DNA of 64,000 nt, from positions 121,124 through 185,123 of the forward strand of contig CACERG010000002.1 of the NCBI GenBank assembly GCA_902561795.1, in the 5' to 3' direction. The translations under genes and the position numbers were made by a program. A model generated the notes under the pieces. It was not told where the DNA came from, did no database searches, and saw only the letters and a list, made by a program, of their open reading frames with translations. This document shows positions 9,523-17,944 of this stretch, in pieces (the first letter of the stretch is position 1; each line of letters opens with the position of its first letter). The stretch is from an uncultured Bacteroidota bacterium. GTDB lineage: Bacteria > Bacteroidota > Bacteroidia > Flavobacteriales > Flavobacteriaceae.

Positions 9523-11127
9523 TTATATTTTCTTTAGACGGCCACTTATAGCAATAAGCATAAGAATTCCTGAAATAAATGTGGCCCAACGTGCAATTAG
9601 ATCACCATAAACAGAGTAGAAGGTCAATTCTGATCTAGGAGTAATTTCTCCCGCCAGGACAGTTTTTGTATTGTATTTTGTTTTTTTTATGATTTCTCCT
9701 CTCGCGTTAATAATTGCTGATATTCCTGTATTTGCACTCCTTACAATATCCCTCCGATTTTCAATAGCTCGAAGTCGGGAGTAACTTAAAAGTTGTTTGT
9801 GTCCTGGAGTCTCGCCCCACCAAGCATCATTAGTTAATATTGCAAAAAAATTTGCTCCTTTTTTGGTAAATCCTGTTACAAACTCACCAAAAATTGATTC
9901 ATAACAAATTATTGGGGCAACTTTTTTGGAAATAGAATTATGATCAAAAACAGAGCGGTTATTTTGAGTAACCCTACTTGAAACTGTTCCACCCAAATTA
10001 ATAAGTACATCTCCCAAAAGAGGTTTTAGAAAATTTTTAAAAGGCATATTTTCTACACCTACGACTAATTTTGATTTATGGTACACTTCAAATTCTTTTT
10101 GAAATTGCTCACTTAATGCACTGTTATAGAATTCTAACCATAAATTCTCACGAACTAAATTAGCTGTCAATGAGGGTGCCTTTTTTTGGAAATATTTATT
10201 GAAAAATTGAATACCAGTAATAAACTCTAAGTTTGGGTAATCATAAAGAATTTTTTGAATTTCTTTATGCAGCAAACTAAATTTATAATTACTTAATTCT
10301 TCACCATATCCTTCAGCAAAATAGGTCTCTGGATTTATTACATAAGATGTCTCATTAGATATAAATGCTCTAGAGTCTCTAATAAAATTTTTTAATGAAG
10401 AAATATTTGTTAATTGGTATTTTGCATCGTATGGGTCAATATTTGGTTGCATAATTACAACTTGTAGTTTATCCTCCTGATTTTTTATTTGTCCAAATAA
10501 ATAAATTGAAAAAATTATGGGAATCATTATAAAAAGAATTGGACCAATAATTTTTCTTATACCAAAATCTAATTTTTTAAAATGGTAACTTTTGATTACT
10601 TCATAAATCCACACATTCAATATAAGAATCCATAATGAGCCACCAAAAGTGCCAGTATACTCATACCATTGAATCCAATTAATTTTCTCAGAAAAAACAT
10701 TACCCAAATTTAACCACGACCAGGAAAAGTCCCACATTAAGTGAAGCTTTTCAAAAGCTAGCCAGGTACAAATTAAAAAAATATAGGCACTACGTAATGG
10801 CATCCTGCTTTTTACCCAGTAAAACAATAAAAATATTATAGAGTAAAATAAACTGTTGCAAAAATTTGCAAAAAGCATACCGTATAAGGTAGAATTATAT
10901 AGCCACCAAGTTGTAATAAGGTTCCAAATCAAAAAACTTAAATAGCTATAACCAAGTATGGCTAATGCTTTTTTGCTATTAAAATTTTTTCTTACAAGAT
11001 TTTCAAGGTGTAGGAGTGGAATCAGAGCTACAAAAATTAGTACAGTAAAACCGTCTGTTGGCCAAGCAAGGCCAAGAGCTAAACCAGACAATATTGAAAA
11101 AAAAAGGTATTTAAACTGACTAAACAT
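9523..11127 (-). CDS. lnt: apolipoprotein N-acyltransferase
   Basis: This 534-residue protein has about eight N-terminal membrane helices (residues ~5-215) followed by a periplasmic nitrilase-fold domain. The Glu-Lys-Cys catalytic set is visible: Glu267 in VINPETYF, a lysine near residues 351-353 before VVGVENMPF, and Cys408 in APIICYES. It adds the third acyl chain to the N-terminal cysteine of lipoproteins in the inner membrane, which suits the many lipoproteins in this window. It is divergent from pssA with only 66 bases between the starts. Confidence 0.95.
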   Translation of the reverse strand: MFSQFKYLFFSILSGLALGLAWPTDGFTVLIFVALIPLLHLENLVRKNFNSKKALAILGYSYLSFLIWNLITTWWLYNSTLYGMLFANFCNSLFYSIIFLLFYWVKSRMPLRSAYIFLICTWLAFEKLHLMWDFSWSWLNLGNVFSEKINWIQWYEYTGTFGGSLWILILNVWIYEVIKSYHFKKLDFGIRKIIGPILFIMIPIIFSIYLFGQIKNQEDKLQVVIMQPNIDPYDAKYQLTNISSLKNFIRDSRAFISNETSYVINPETYFAEGYGEELSNYKFSLLHKEIQKILYDYPNLEFITGIQFFNKYFQKKAPSLTANLVRENLWLEFYNSALSEQFQKEFEVYHKSKLVVGVENMPFKNFLKPLLGDVLINLGGTVSSRVTQNNRSVFDHNSISKKVAPIICYESIFGEFVTGFTKKGANFFAILTNDAWWGETPGHKQLLSYSRLRAIENRRDIVRSANTGISAIINARGEIIKKTKYNTKTVLAGEITPRSELTFYSVYGDLIARWATFISGILMLIAISGRLKKI

Positions 11128-11193
11128 TTTTACGAAATTAATTTTTTTGGAGCTATAGCAATTATTATCTTGTCAAAAACTTAATATATTTTA

Positions 11194-11973
11194 GTGCAAT
11201 CATTGAAAAGGATTATTCCTAATACCTTAACAGCTTTAAATTTTATCACTGGTTGTTTTGCCACATATTTTGCTTTTAAAGGTTTTTTCGAAATTGTTTT
11301 TTTCTTAGTTCTCCTAGGAACTTTTTTTGACCTATTTGATGGTCTTTTTTCACGCTTACTAAAGGTTGAAAGTAATTTTGGAATTCAATTTGATTCTATG
11401 GCTGATTTAATAACATGTGGAATGGTCCCGGGAATTGTTATGTATAATTTACTAGCTAGAACCAATGTACATGACAGAAATTTTATATTTAAACTTTTTG
11501 AAAATGAATTTAATGTATCATTTGTGCCACTAGGTTTTGCCGGTTTTTTTATAACTCTAGCAACTTCGATACGTTTGGCAAAGTTTAACATTGATAAGGA
11601 TAGTAAAACCCAATTTAAAGGGCTTCCTGCACCAGTAAATGCCCTTTTTATTGTGAGTTTACCATTACTTATCGAAAACCCCTTATTAATGGATTTTAGA
11701 TGCTCAATAGAATCACAAACTACCTTTTTAGCAATAATTTTAATCTCATGTATACTAATGAATAACAATATTCCTTTTTTCTCATTAAAATCTACAACAT
11801 TTAAAACTGAACGTTTCAAAATATTAGTTCTTTTAATTTTAAGTATTCCCCTTTTTTACATATTTTATTTTTCATCATTTCCAATGATAATTTTGATTTA
11901 TATTCTCCTAAATCTATTAGTGACAATTGCAAGTAAACTTGGACTCAGTTTAAAACTTAAGCATAATAATTAA
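11194..11973 (+). CDS. pssA: CDP-diacylglycerol--serine O-phosphatidyltransferase
   Basis: This 259-residue membrane protein starts with IIPNTLTALNFITGCFA and carries the CDP-alcohol phosphatidyltransferase motif DGX2ARX8GX3DX3D in the form FDLFDGLFSRLLKVESNFG(I)QFDSMAD at about residues 45-72. The usual ARX is replaced by SR here. It makes phosphatidylserine, the precursor of phosphatidylethanolamine, and has about eight hydrophobic segments. The start is GTG. The 3' end overlaps the end of lptB on the other strand by four bases. Confidence 0.93.
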   Translation: MQSLKRIIPNTLTALNFITGCFATYFAFKGFFEIVFFLVLLGTFFDLFDGLFSRLLKVESNFGIQFDSMADLITCGMVPGIVMYNLLARTNVHDRNFIFKLFENEFNVSFVPLGFAGFFITLATSIRLAKFNIDKDSKTQFKGLPAPVNALFIVSLPLLIENPLLMDFRCSIESQTTFLAIILISCILMNNNIPFFSLKSTTFKTERFKILVLLILSIPLFYIFYFSSFPMIILIYILLNLLVTIASKLGLSLKLKHNN

Positions 11974-12710
11974 AATAGTAATTTCTTCTTTCTAAGTTCA
12001 AAGTTTTTGCCCAGATAGACTTTTCTTACAATTTCATCCTCGGACAATTCTTCAGGTGAACCAGCTTTTAAAATATTTCCTTCGAACATCAAGTATGTTT
12101 TGTCTGTGATAGCTAAAGTTTCCTGAACATTGTGGTCAGTTATAAGTATACCAATATTTTTCTTTTTAAGGTGGGCAACTATTCTTTGAATATCTTCAAC
12201 TGCCACAGGATCAACACCTGCAAAAGGCTCGTCAAGGAGAACAAATTTAGGATCTGTTGCAAGAGCTCTTGCGATTTCGGTTCTTCTTCTCTCGCCTCCT
12301 GAAAGCAAGTCTCCTCTATTTTTACGAATATGTTGAAGACCAAACTCCTCTAATAAAGATTCCATTTTTTCTTTTTGCTTAGGTTTACCAAGATTTGTCA
12401 TTTGTAGAACACTTAATATATTATCCTCAACACTAAGTTTTCTAAAAACAGAAGCCTCCTGAGCAAGATATCCAATTCCTTTTTGAGCTCTTTTGTACAT
12501 TGGAAGTTTAGTTATTTCTTTATTATTCAAAAATATAGAACCATTATTTGGTTTTATAAGTCCAACAATCATATAAAACGAAGTAGTTTTACCTGCTCCA
12601 TTTGGTCCTAACAAACCAACTATTTCTCCTTGAGAAACTTCTAACGAAATTCCTTTCACAACTTTTCTGCCTTTATAGGCTTTTTCAATTTTTTCTGCCT
12701 TTAGTTTCAT
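11970..12710 (-). CDS. lptB: LPS export ABC transporter ATP-binding protein LptB
   Basis: This 246-residue ATPase has Walker A GPNGAGKTT (about residues 35-43), the Q-loop LAQEASVF, the signature LLSGGERRRTEIARALA and Walker B FVLLDEPFAGVDP. The DHNV switch histidine region and the LSGGERRR variant are typical of LptB, which powers LPS extraction from the inner membrane with LptFG. tatC is nine bases upstream on the same strand, so the two are probably co-transcribed. The gene end overlaps convergent pssA by four bases. Confidence 0.95.
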   Translation of the reverse strand: MKLKAEKIEKAYKGRKVVKGISLEVSQGEIVGLLGPNGAGKTTSFYMIVGLIKPNNGSIFLNNKEITKLPMYKRAQKGIGYLAQEASVFRKLSVEDNILSVLQMTNLGKPKQKEKMESLLEEFGLQHIRKNRGDLLSGGERRRTEIARALATDPKFVLLDEPFAGVDPVAVEDIQRIVAHLKKKNIGILITDHNVQETLAITDKTYLMFEGNILKAGSPEELSEDEIVRKVYLGKNFELRKKKLLF

Positions 12711-12719
12711 TAAATAGTT

Positions 12720-13532
12720 TTAAATGTTTTGTTGTTTTCTGGTTACAATTCTAGATATTAAAATACTAACTTCATAAAGAATTAATATAGGAATACTTAC
12801 AATTATTTGACTTGCAATATCAGGGGGTGTTATTATGGCTGATAAACTTAGAACAACGACTAAAGAAATTTTTCTATTTTTTCTTAAAAAATTTGGTGTA
12901 ATGATTCCAATTTTAGTTAAAAAATAAACAATAATTGGTAATTCAAAAATTATACCTGAGGCCAATACAGATGCTCGTAGTAATCCAATATAGCTACTAA
13001 GATCGAAATCGTTAAAAATTTCACTACTTACAGAGTAATTTCCTAAAAAATTTATCGATAGTGGTGTAACAACATAATATCCGAACAATACTCCTAAAAA
13101 AAATAGTGCAGACGAAATAAAAATAAAACCTCTTGCATTTTTTCTTTCATTTTCGTAGAGCCCAGGGCTTATAAACTTCCAAAATTCAAATATAATATAA
13201 GGAAATGCTACAATAAATCCTGCCAAAATTGATGTCCATAGATGTGCGGAAAATTGACCTGCCATAGTTCTGCTCTGAATTCTGAATGGGAGCTCTTCTA
13301 TACAAAAGCTATTGCCTTGACCAATAGATTGGGATATTGAACAAAACCATTTATAGGTAATAAAATTTTTTTGTTTAGGACCAAAAAGAAGAACGTCAAA
13401 AATAAAGTCTTTGAAAATAAAAGCAAATATTGCTACAAAAAGTATTGCTAATACAGATCTAATTAAGTGCCAACGTAACTCTTCCAAATGGTCCAAAAAT
13501 GACATCTCATCTTTCGGTGATTCAGCATTCAT
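12720..13532 (-). CDS. tatC: Sec-independent protein translocase TatC
   Basis: This 270-residue protein has six predicted membrane helices. It has the conserved N-terminal MSFLDHLEELRWHLIRS, whose Glu residues recognise the twin-arginine signal, and FEFWKFISPGLYENERK in the second cytoplasmic loop. Compared with E. coli it has a longer first periplasmic loop (about residues 50-90), common in Bacteroidota. It should export the two proteins with twin-arginine signals encoded at 37864-38553 and 40278-41258. In related flavobacteria an arabinose-5-phosphate isomerase gene often sits between tatC and recQ; it is absent here. Confidence 0.95.
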   Translation of the reverse strand: MNAESPKDEMSFLDHLEELRWHLIRSVLAILFVAIFAFIFKDFIFDVLLFGPKQKNFITYKWFCSISQSIGQGNSFCIEELPFRIQSRTMAGQFSAHLWTSILAGFIVAFPYIIFEFWKFISPGLYENERKNARGFIFISSALFFLGVLFGYYVVTPLSINFLGNYSVSSEIFNDFDLSSYIGLLRASVLASGIIFELPIIVYFLTKIGIITPNFLRKNRKISLVVVLSLSAIITPPDIASQIIVSIPILILYEVSILISRIVTRKQQNI

Positions 13533-13566
13533 CAGATTTTTATTAATATTTGGTTTCCTTTCTAAG

Positions 13567-13574
13567 CAAAAGTA
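13567..13574 (-). promoter_or_regulatory. possible -7 promoter element for tatC-lptB
   Basis: The minus strand reads TACTTTTG, a full match to TAnnTTTG, about 35 bases before the tatC start. The -33 element is weak: TTA rather than TTG at about the right distance. The call therefore rests on the -7 box alone. Confidence 0.35.
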
Positions 13575-13714
13575 TCAAAAACAATTTGGAATGCTAACTA
13601 TTATATAACCTTTTAATCACTCACTTTTATTAAAAAAGGGATACGGGTTATCACTAATTATTTTTATATTAGGAATAAATTTTTCTTTGAATAATTCAAC
13701 TCTATTTCCTCTTT

Positions 13715-15907
13715 ATGAAGATTGATGAGCTCAAATTTCAATTAAAGAAACTTTTTGGCTTCAACAGTTTCAAAGGACTACAAGAGACCGTCATAAGAAA
13801 TCTTTTAAATAGAGAAAATTCCTTTGTTGTAATGCCAACTGGTGGAGGAAAATCATTATGTTATCAATTTCCAGCATTAGTTCAAAGAGGAACTGCAATT
13901 ATAGTTTCTCCTTTAATTGCATTGATGAAAAATCAAGTAGATGCCCTTCGTGGTATTTCAACAGAAAACGGAATTGCGCATGTTCTTAATTCTTCTTTAA
14001 ATAAAACAGAAATCGCTCAAGTCAAAAATGATATAACTTCTGGCGTGACAAAACTACTTTATGTTGCTCCAGAATCGTTATCTAAAAGCGGAACTATCGA
14101 TTTTTTAAAATCTGTCACTATTTCTTTTTTAGCTGTTGATGAGGCTCATTGCATCTCTGAATGGGGTCATGACTTTCGACCTGAGTATCGAAACCTAAAA
14201 TTTACTGTTGAACAGTTTGATCAAAAAATACCGATCATTGCCCTCACAGCTACTGCAACTCCAAAAGTACAGGAAGATGTAATGAAAAATTTAGGGATTC
14301 TAAATGCTAAAATTTTTAAATCATCTTTTAATAGACCAAACTTATATTATGAAGTAAGAGCAAAGACAAAAAATATAGATTATGATATTATTCGTTTTGT
14401 AAAACAAAATATTAGTAAGTCAGGAATTATTTATTGTTTATCAAGAAAACGTGTTGAGGAGCTTACACAAATACTCCAAGTAAATGGAATTAATGCTTTA
14501 CCTTATCATGCTGGATTGGATTCAAAATCTAGGATATTTAATCAAGATCAGTTTCTAAAAGATGATTGTGATATAATTGTTGCAACAATAGCATTTGGAA
14601 TGGGAATAGATAAACCTGATGTAAGATTTGTTATTCATCACGATATTCCAAAAAGTATTGAGAGTTATTATCAGGAGACTGGTCGTGCTGGCCGCGACGG
14701 TGGTGAGGGACATTGTTTAGCATTTTATTCATATAAGGATATTGAAAAATTAGAAAAATTTATGTCTGGCAAGCCTTTAGCTGAAAAGGAGATCGGTATG
14801 GCATTGTTATCAGATATTGTTGCTTACGCCGAAACTTCGATTTCAAGAAGAAAATTTATTTTACATTATTTTGGTGAAGAATTTGATAATGAATCTGGCG
14901 AAGGAGGTGATATGGATGATAATATGCGTTATCCTAAAAATAAATTTGAAGCTAAGGTAGAACTAGAGATTTTACTAAAAGTGGTTAAAGAGACAAGAGA
15001 AATCTACAAAGCTAAAGAATTGATTAAAACCTTAACGGGTGAAAATACTGCATTGATCAAATCGCATAAAACAAACAAATTATCAGTCTTTGGTTCGGGA
15101 TTTCAAAAGGAGTCTTCTTTTTGGATGGCACTAATTAGGCAGGCACTCGTTTCAAATTTTTTGGTGAAAGAAATAGAAAATTATGGTTTGATTCGTCTTT
15201 CATCAAAGGGAAAATCCTTTCTCAAGAATCCTGAGAGTTTCTTAATGACTGAGGACCACAAATATGAAATGATTGATGCTACAGAATTTAAAAGTGCTAA
15301 TAAGTCAGATATTTTATTTGACAAAGTTCTTATGAAGATTTTAATTAAGCTTAGAAAAAATGTTGCAAAGGTCAACGAAGTTCCTCCATATGCTGTCTTT
15401 CAGGAAAATTCATTAGAAGAAATGTGTTTAAAGTATCCAATTACAGACCAAGAGTTGTCAAATATTAATGGAGTTGGTGAAGGCAAAGCTAAGAGATATG
15501 GTAAAAAATTCGTCGACACAATCAAAATATACGTTAATGAAAATAATATTACCAGGCCAGATGATTTAGTTGTTAAAAGTACAGGAGTAAATTCTGGATT
15601 AAAACTTTACCTTATACAAAATATTGATAGAAAACTGCCTTTTGAGGATATTGCAAATGGTAAGGGTATGGAAATTAAAGATTTAATTGCAGAAATGGAA
15701 ACAATTGTTTTCTCAGGAACTAGATTAAACATTAATTATTATTTAGAAGAAATTTTTGATGAGGAACAGTTAAATGAGCTTTACGAATATTTTATTGAAT
15801 CTGATTCAGATTCAATAAAGCTTGCTGAGGAAGAATTTAAAGGTGAATATGACGAGGAGGAATTAAGACTTTACAGATTAAAATTTATGAGTGAAATTGC
15901 TAACTAA
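13715..15907 (+). CDS. recQ: ATP-dependent DNA helicase RecQ
   Basis: This 730-residue superfamily 2 helicase has FKGLQETVIRNLL (Q/motif 0), MPTGGGKSLCYQFPA (motif I), DEAHCISEWGHDFRPEY (motif II and the aromatic loop), TATATP (motif III) and QETGRAGRDGG (motif VI). After the helicase core come an RQC-like region and an HRDC-type segment (ITDQELSNINGVGEGKAKRYG, about residues 570-600). It unwinds recombination and replication intermediates. It is divergent from tatC with 182 bases between the starts. Confidence 0.96.
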   Translation: MKIDELKFQLKKLFGFNSFKGLQETVIRNLLNRENSFVVMPTGGGKSLCYQFPALVQRGTAIIVSPLIALMKNQVDALRGISTENGIAHVLNSSLNKTEIAQVKNDITSGVTKLLYVAPESLSKSGTIDFLKSVTISFLAVDEAHCISEWGHDFRPEYRNLKFTVEQFDQKIPIIALTATATPKVQEDVMKNLGILNAKIFKSSFNRPNLYYEVRAKTKNIDYDIIRFVKQNISKSGIIYCLSRKRVEELTQILQVNGINALPYHAGLDSKSRIFNQDQFLKDDCDIIVATIAFGMGIDKPDVRFVIHHDIPKSIESYYQETGRAGRDGGEGHCLAFYSYKDIEKLEKFMSGKPLAEKEIGMALLSDIVAYAETSISRRKFILHYFGEEFDNESGEGGDMDDNMRYPKNKFEAKVELEILLKVVKETREIYKAKELIKTLTGENTALIKSHKTNKLSVFGSGFQKESSFWMALIRQALVSNFLVKEIENYGLIRLSSKGKSFLKNPESFLMTEDHKYEMIDATEFKSANKSDILFDKVLMKILIKLRKNVAKVNEVPPYAVFQENSLEEMCLKYPITDQELSNINGVGEGKAKRYGKKFVDTIKIYVNENNITRPDDLVVKSTGVNSGLKLYLIQNIDRKLPFEDIANGKGMEIKDLIAEMETIVFSGTRLNINYYLEEIFDEEQLNELYEYFIESDSDSIKLAEEEFKGEYDEEELRLYRLKFMSEIAN

Positions 15908-15955
15908 TAACATTTAATTAATGAGATTTATATATTTACTCTAAAGAAAATTCAA

Positions 15956-16882
15956 ATGGAAGGAATATTTGCAAGAATTGAAACTACTAAAGGGGAGATT
16001 CTAATTGAATTAACATATAAATTAACACCTGGTACAGTTGCTAACTTTATCAATTTATCTGAAGGACTGAAGGAAAACGACTATAAGGAGCTGGGAGAGC
16101 CATTTTATAATGGATTGAAATTCCATAGGGTTATTGATGATTTTATGATTCAAGGAGGCTGCCCTCTTGGGTCAGGAACTGGCGATCCAGGATATAAATT
16201 TGATGACGAATTTCATAAAGATTTAAAGCATAACAGAGAAGGTACACTTTCGATGGCAAATTCAGGACCTAACACAAATGGGAGCCAATTTTTTATAACT
16301 CATATTCCAACCAATTGGCTTGACGGAAAGCACACAGTTTTTGGATATGTGAAAAAAGGTCAGAATGTAGTAAATCAAATAGTAAAGGATGATATTATTA
16401 AAAATATAACAATAGATCGTTATGGAGAAGATTCTAAAAAGTGGGATTCAGTGTTAGCATTTAAACAATTTAATAGTCAAGGTGAAATTAGAAAAAAAGA
16501 AGCCATTGAATCTTCAAAAAAAGCAATTACATCGATAACTAATGGTATGAAAAAAACTAAAAATGGATTATATTATTCTATTTTAAAATCTGGGATCGGA
16601 AACAGTCCTTTAAAAGGTGATAAAGTTTCGGTTCATTATAAAGGAAGTCTTATTGATGGAACAGTGTTTGATTCTTCTTACCAAAGAAATGAACCTATAA
16701 CTTTTTCATTAGGTATTGGTCAAGTAATTGCTGGTTGGGATGAGGGTATAATGTTATTAAATAAGGGGTCGAAAGCAAGGTTTGTTATACCTAGTAATCT
16801 TGCATATGGGTCGCAAGGTGCAGGAGGAATTATTCCACCTGGTGCCACTCTAATTTTTGAAGTAGAATTAATTGAATTTTAA
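15956..16882 (+). CDS. peptidylprolyl isomerase: cyclophilin-FKBP dual-family immunophilin
   Basis: This 308-residue protein joins two unrelated prolyl isomerase folds. Residues ~1-165 are a cyclophilin domain with FHRVIDDFMIQGGCPLGSGTG, GTLSMANSGPNTNGSQFFI and LDGKHTVFGYV. Residues ~195-308 are an FKBP domain with VSVHYKGSLIDGTVFDSSY, GQVIAGWDEGIMLL and YGSQGAGGIIPPGATLIFEV. Key active-site residues of both folds appear present. No signal peptide is seen, so it should act in the cytoplasm on folding proteins. Such fusions are known in Flavobacteria and some protists. It stands alone between recQ and a convergent thioredoxin-fold gene. Confidence 0.93.
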   Translation: MEGIFARIETTKGEILIELTYKLTPGTVANFINLSEGLKENDYKELGEPFYNGLKFHRVIDDFMIQGGCPLGSGTGDPGYKFDDEFHKDLKHNREGTLSMANSGPNTNGSQFFITHIPTNWLDGKHTVFGYVKKGQNVVNQIVKDDIIKNITIDRYGEDSKKWDSVLAFKQFNSQGEIRKKEAIESSKKAITSITNGMKKTKNGLYYSILKSGIGNSPLKGDKVSVHYKGSLIDGTVFDSSYQRNEPITFSLGIGQVIAGWDEGIMLLNKGSKARFVIPSNLAYGSQGAGGIIPPGATLIFEVELIEF

Positions 16883-16891
16883 AACACTATC

Positions 16892-17449
16892 TCAAGGGTG
16901 CCATTTTATATTACAGCCCATGCTAGGATATTGTATTTTTATTTGTTCAGAATCAGATATCATTAACTCAACGGCATTATGTAAATCATTACCAGTAACT
17001 TTTATCTGATTTCCAGGTCTAGACTGATCGTATCTGCCTCTGTAACTTAAAATTAATTTTTCATCAAATAAATAAAAGTCAGGAGTACACTCAGCTTTAT
17101 AATTTTTAGCTACTTCTTGAGTTTGATCATACAAATAAGGAAAATTAAATTTTTTTGAAATAGCTAATTTTTTCATTTCACTAGGACCATCTTGAGGATG
17201 GGTAACTACACTATTACTAGATATAGCAATAGTTTTTATTTTTTTATCCAATAATTTTTCAGCTGTTTTCAAAATATCATCTAATAAGTGAATTACATAC
17301 GGACAATGGTTACACATAAAAATAATTAAAGTCCCTTTTACACCTTTTAGTTGGTTAAGTTCTTGCATCTCATCATTTACAACATTGGGTAATCTAAATG
17401 GTGGTGCGTCTGTTCCTAAAGGAAGCATAAAAGATTCTGTTAAAGCCAT
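16892..17449 (-). CDS. thioredoxin-fold (AhpC/TSA-like) protein
   Basis: This 185-residue protein of the redoxin group starts with LPLGTDAPPFRLPNV and has the active-site motif FMCNHCPYV (Cys46 and Cys49 in a CxxC arrangement). The later segment KAECTPDFYLFD carries the cis-proline-like loop and an extra cysteine. It probably works as a cytoplasmic thiol-disulfide or peroxide reductase; the partner is unknown. The Cys-Asn-His-Cys centre is typical of a widespread thioredoxin-family group beside general metabolism genes. It converges on the immunophilin gene with nine bases between the stops. Confidence 0.85.
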   Translation of the reverse strand: MALTESFMLPLGTDAPPFRLPNVVNDEMQELNQLKGVKGTLIIFMCNHCPYVIHLLDDILKTAEKLLDKKIKTIAISSNSVVTHPQDGPSEMKKLAISKKFNFPYLYDQTQEVAKNYKAECTPDFYLFDEKLILSYRGRYDQSRPGNQIKVTGNDLHNAVELMISDSEQIKIQYPSMGCNIKWHP

Positions 17450-17526
17450 TGATACTAAATTTAGATTTTAAAAGTAATATTATAATAATTCCCTTTAGTA
17501 CTGTCTTTATATTTTAAGACAATTTG

Positions 17527-17555
17527 ATCTTTTTTTAATAATTGTAAAAAAAGAT
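17527..17555 (-). terminator. possible AT-rich hairpin after the DUF3276 gene
   Basis: There is a perfect inverted repeat with arms ATCTTTTTTT and AAAAAAAGAT (10 bases each, 9-base loop) directly after the DUF3276 stop. It lacks a GC-rich stem, so terminator activity is uncertain. No other structure is seen in this 105-base gap. Confidence 0.3.
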
Positions 17556-17875
17556 TAATCTGAATTTATTCTGTCAGGAGAATAATCTTTCTGATGACGT
17601 TCACTAATAACTTCTACACCTCTTTGATCAAAAATAAATGACATTGTTTCATTCAGAAAATTTGAAAAATTTTCAAAATCTTCTTTATAAATATAAATTT
17701 TATGTTTTTTATAATAAAACGAACCGTCTTCATTTGTGAATTTTTTACTTTCTGTAATGGTTAGATAGTAATCACTAGCTTTTGTCTCTCTTACATCAAA
17801 AAAATAAGTCCTTCTTCCTGCTCTAAGCACTCTAGAAAAAATTTCTTCTTGATTATCACTCAAATTATTTGACAC
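17555..17875 (-). CDS. DUF3276 / PUR-domain nucleic-acid-binding protein
   Basis: This 106-residue protein is a DUF3276 member, the bacterial PUR-alpha-like domain. It opens with EEIFSRVLRAGRRTYFFDVRET and has KIYIYKEDFENF, matching the beta-strand repeat seen in PUR proteins of spirochetes and Bacteroidota. The known family binds single-stranded DNA or RNA with purine bias and forms dimers. A role as a global regulator is inferred from the family, not from this locus. It stands alone between a thioredoxin-fold gene and an ABC exporter. Confidence 0.85.
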   Translation of the reverse strand: MSNNLSDNQEEIFSRVLRAGRRTYFFDVRETKASDYYLTITESKKFTNEDGSFYYKKHKIYIYKEDFENFSNFLNETMSFIFDQRGVEVISERHQKDYSPDRINSD

Positions 17876-17944
17876 TTTGTTTGAAGTTTATAATGAATAA
17901 AAAGCAATTTTATTAAAAAAATTAAACAAAACAAATTATTTGCT

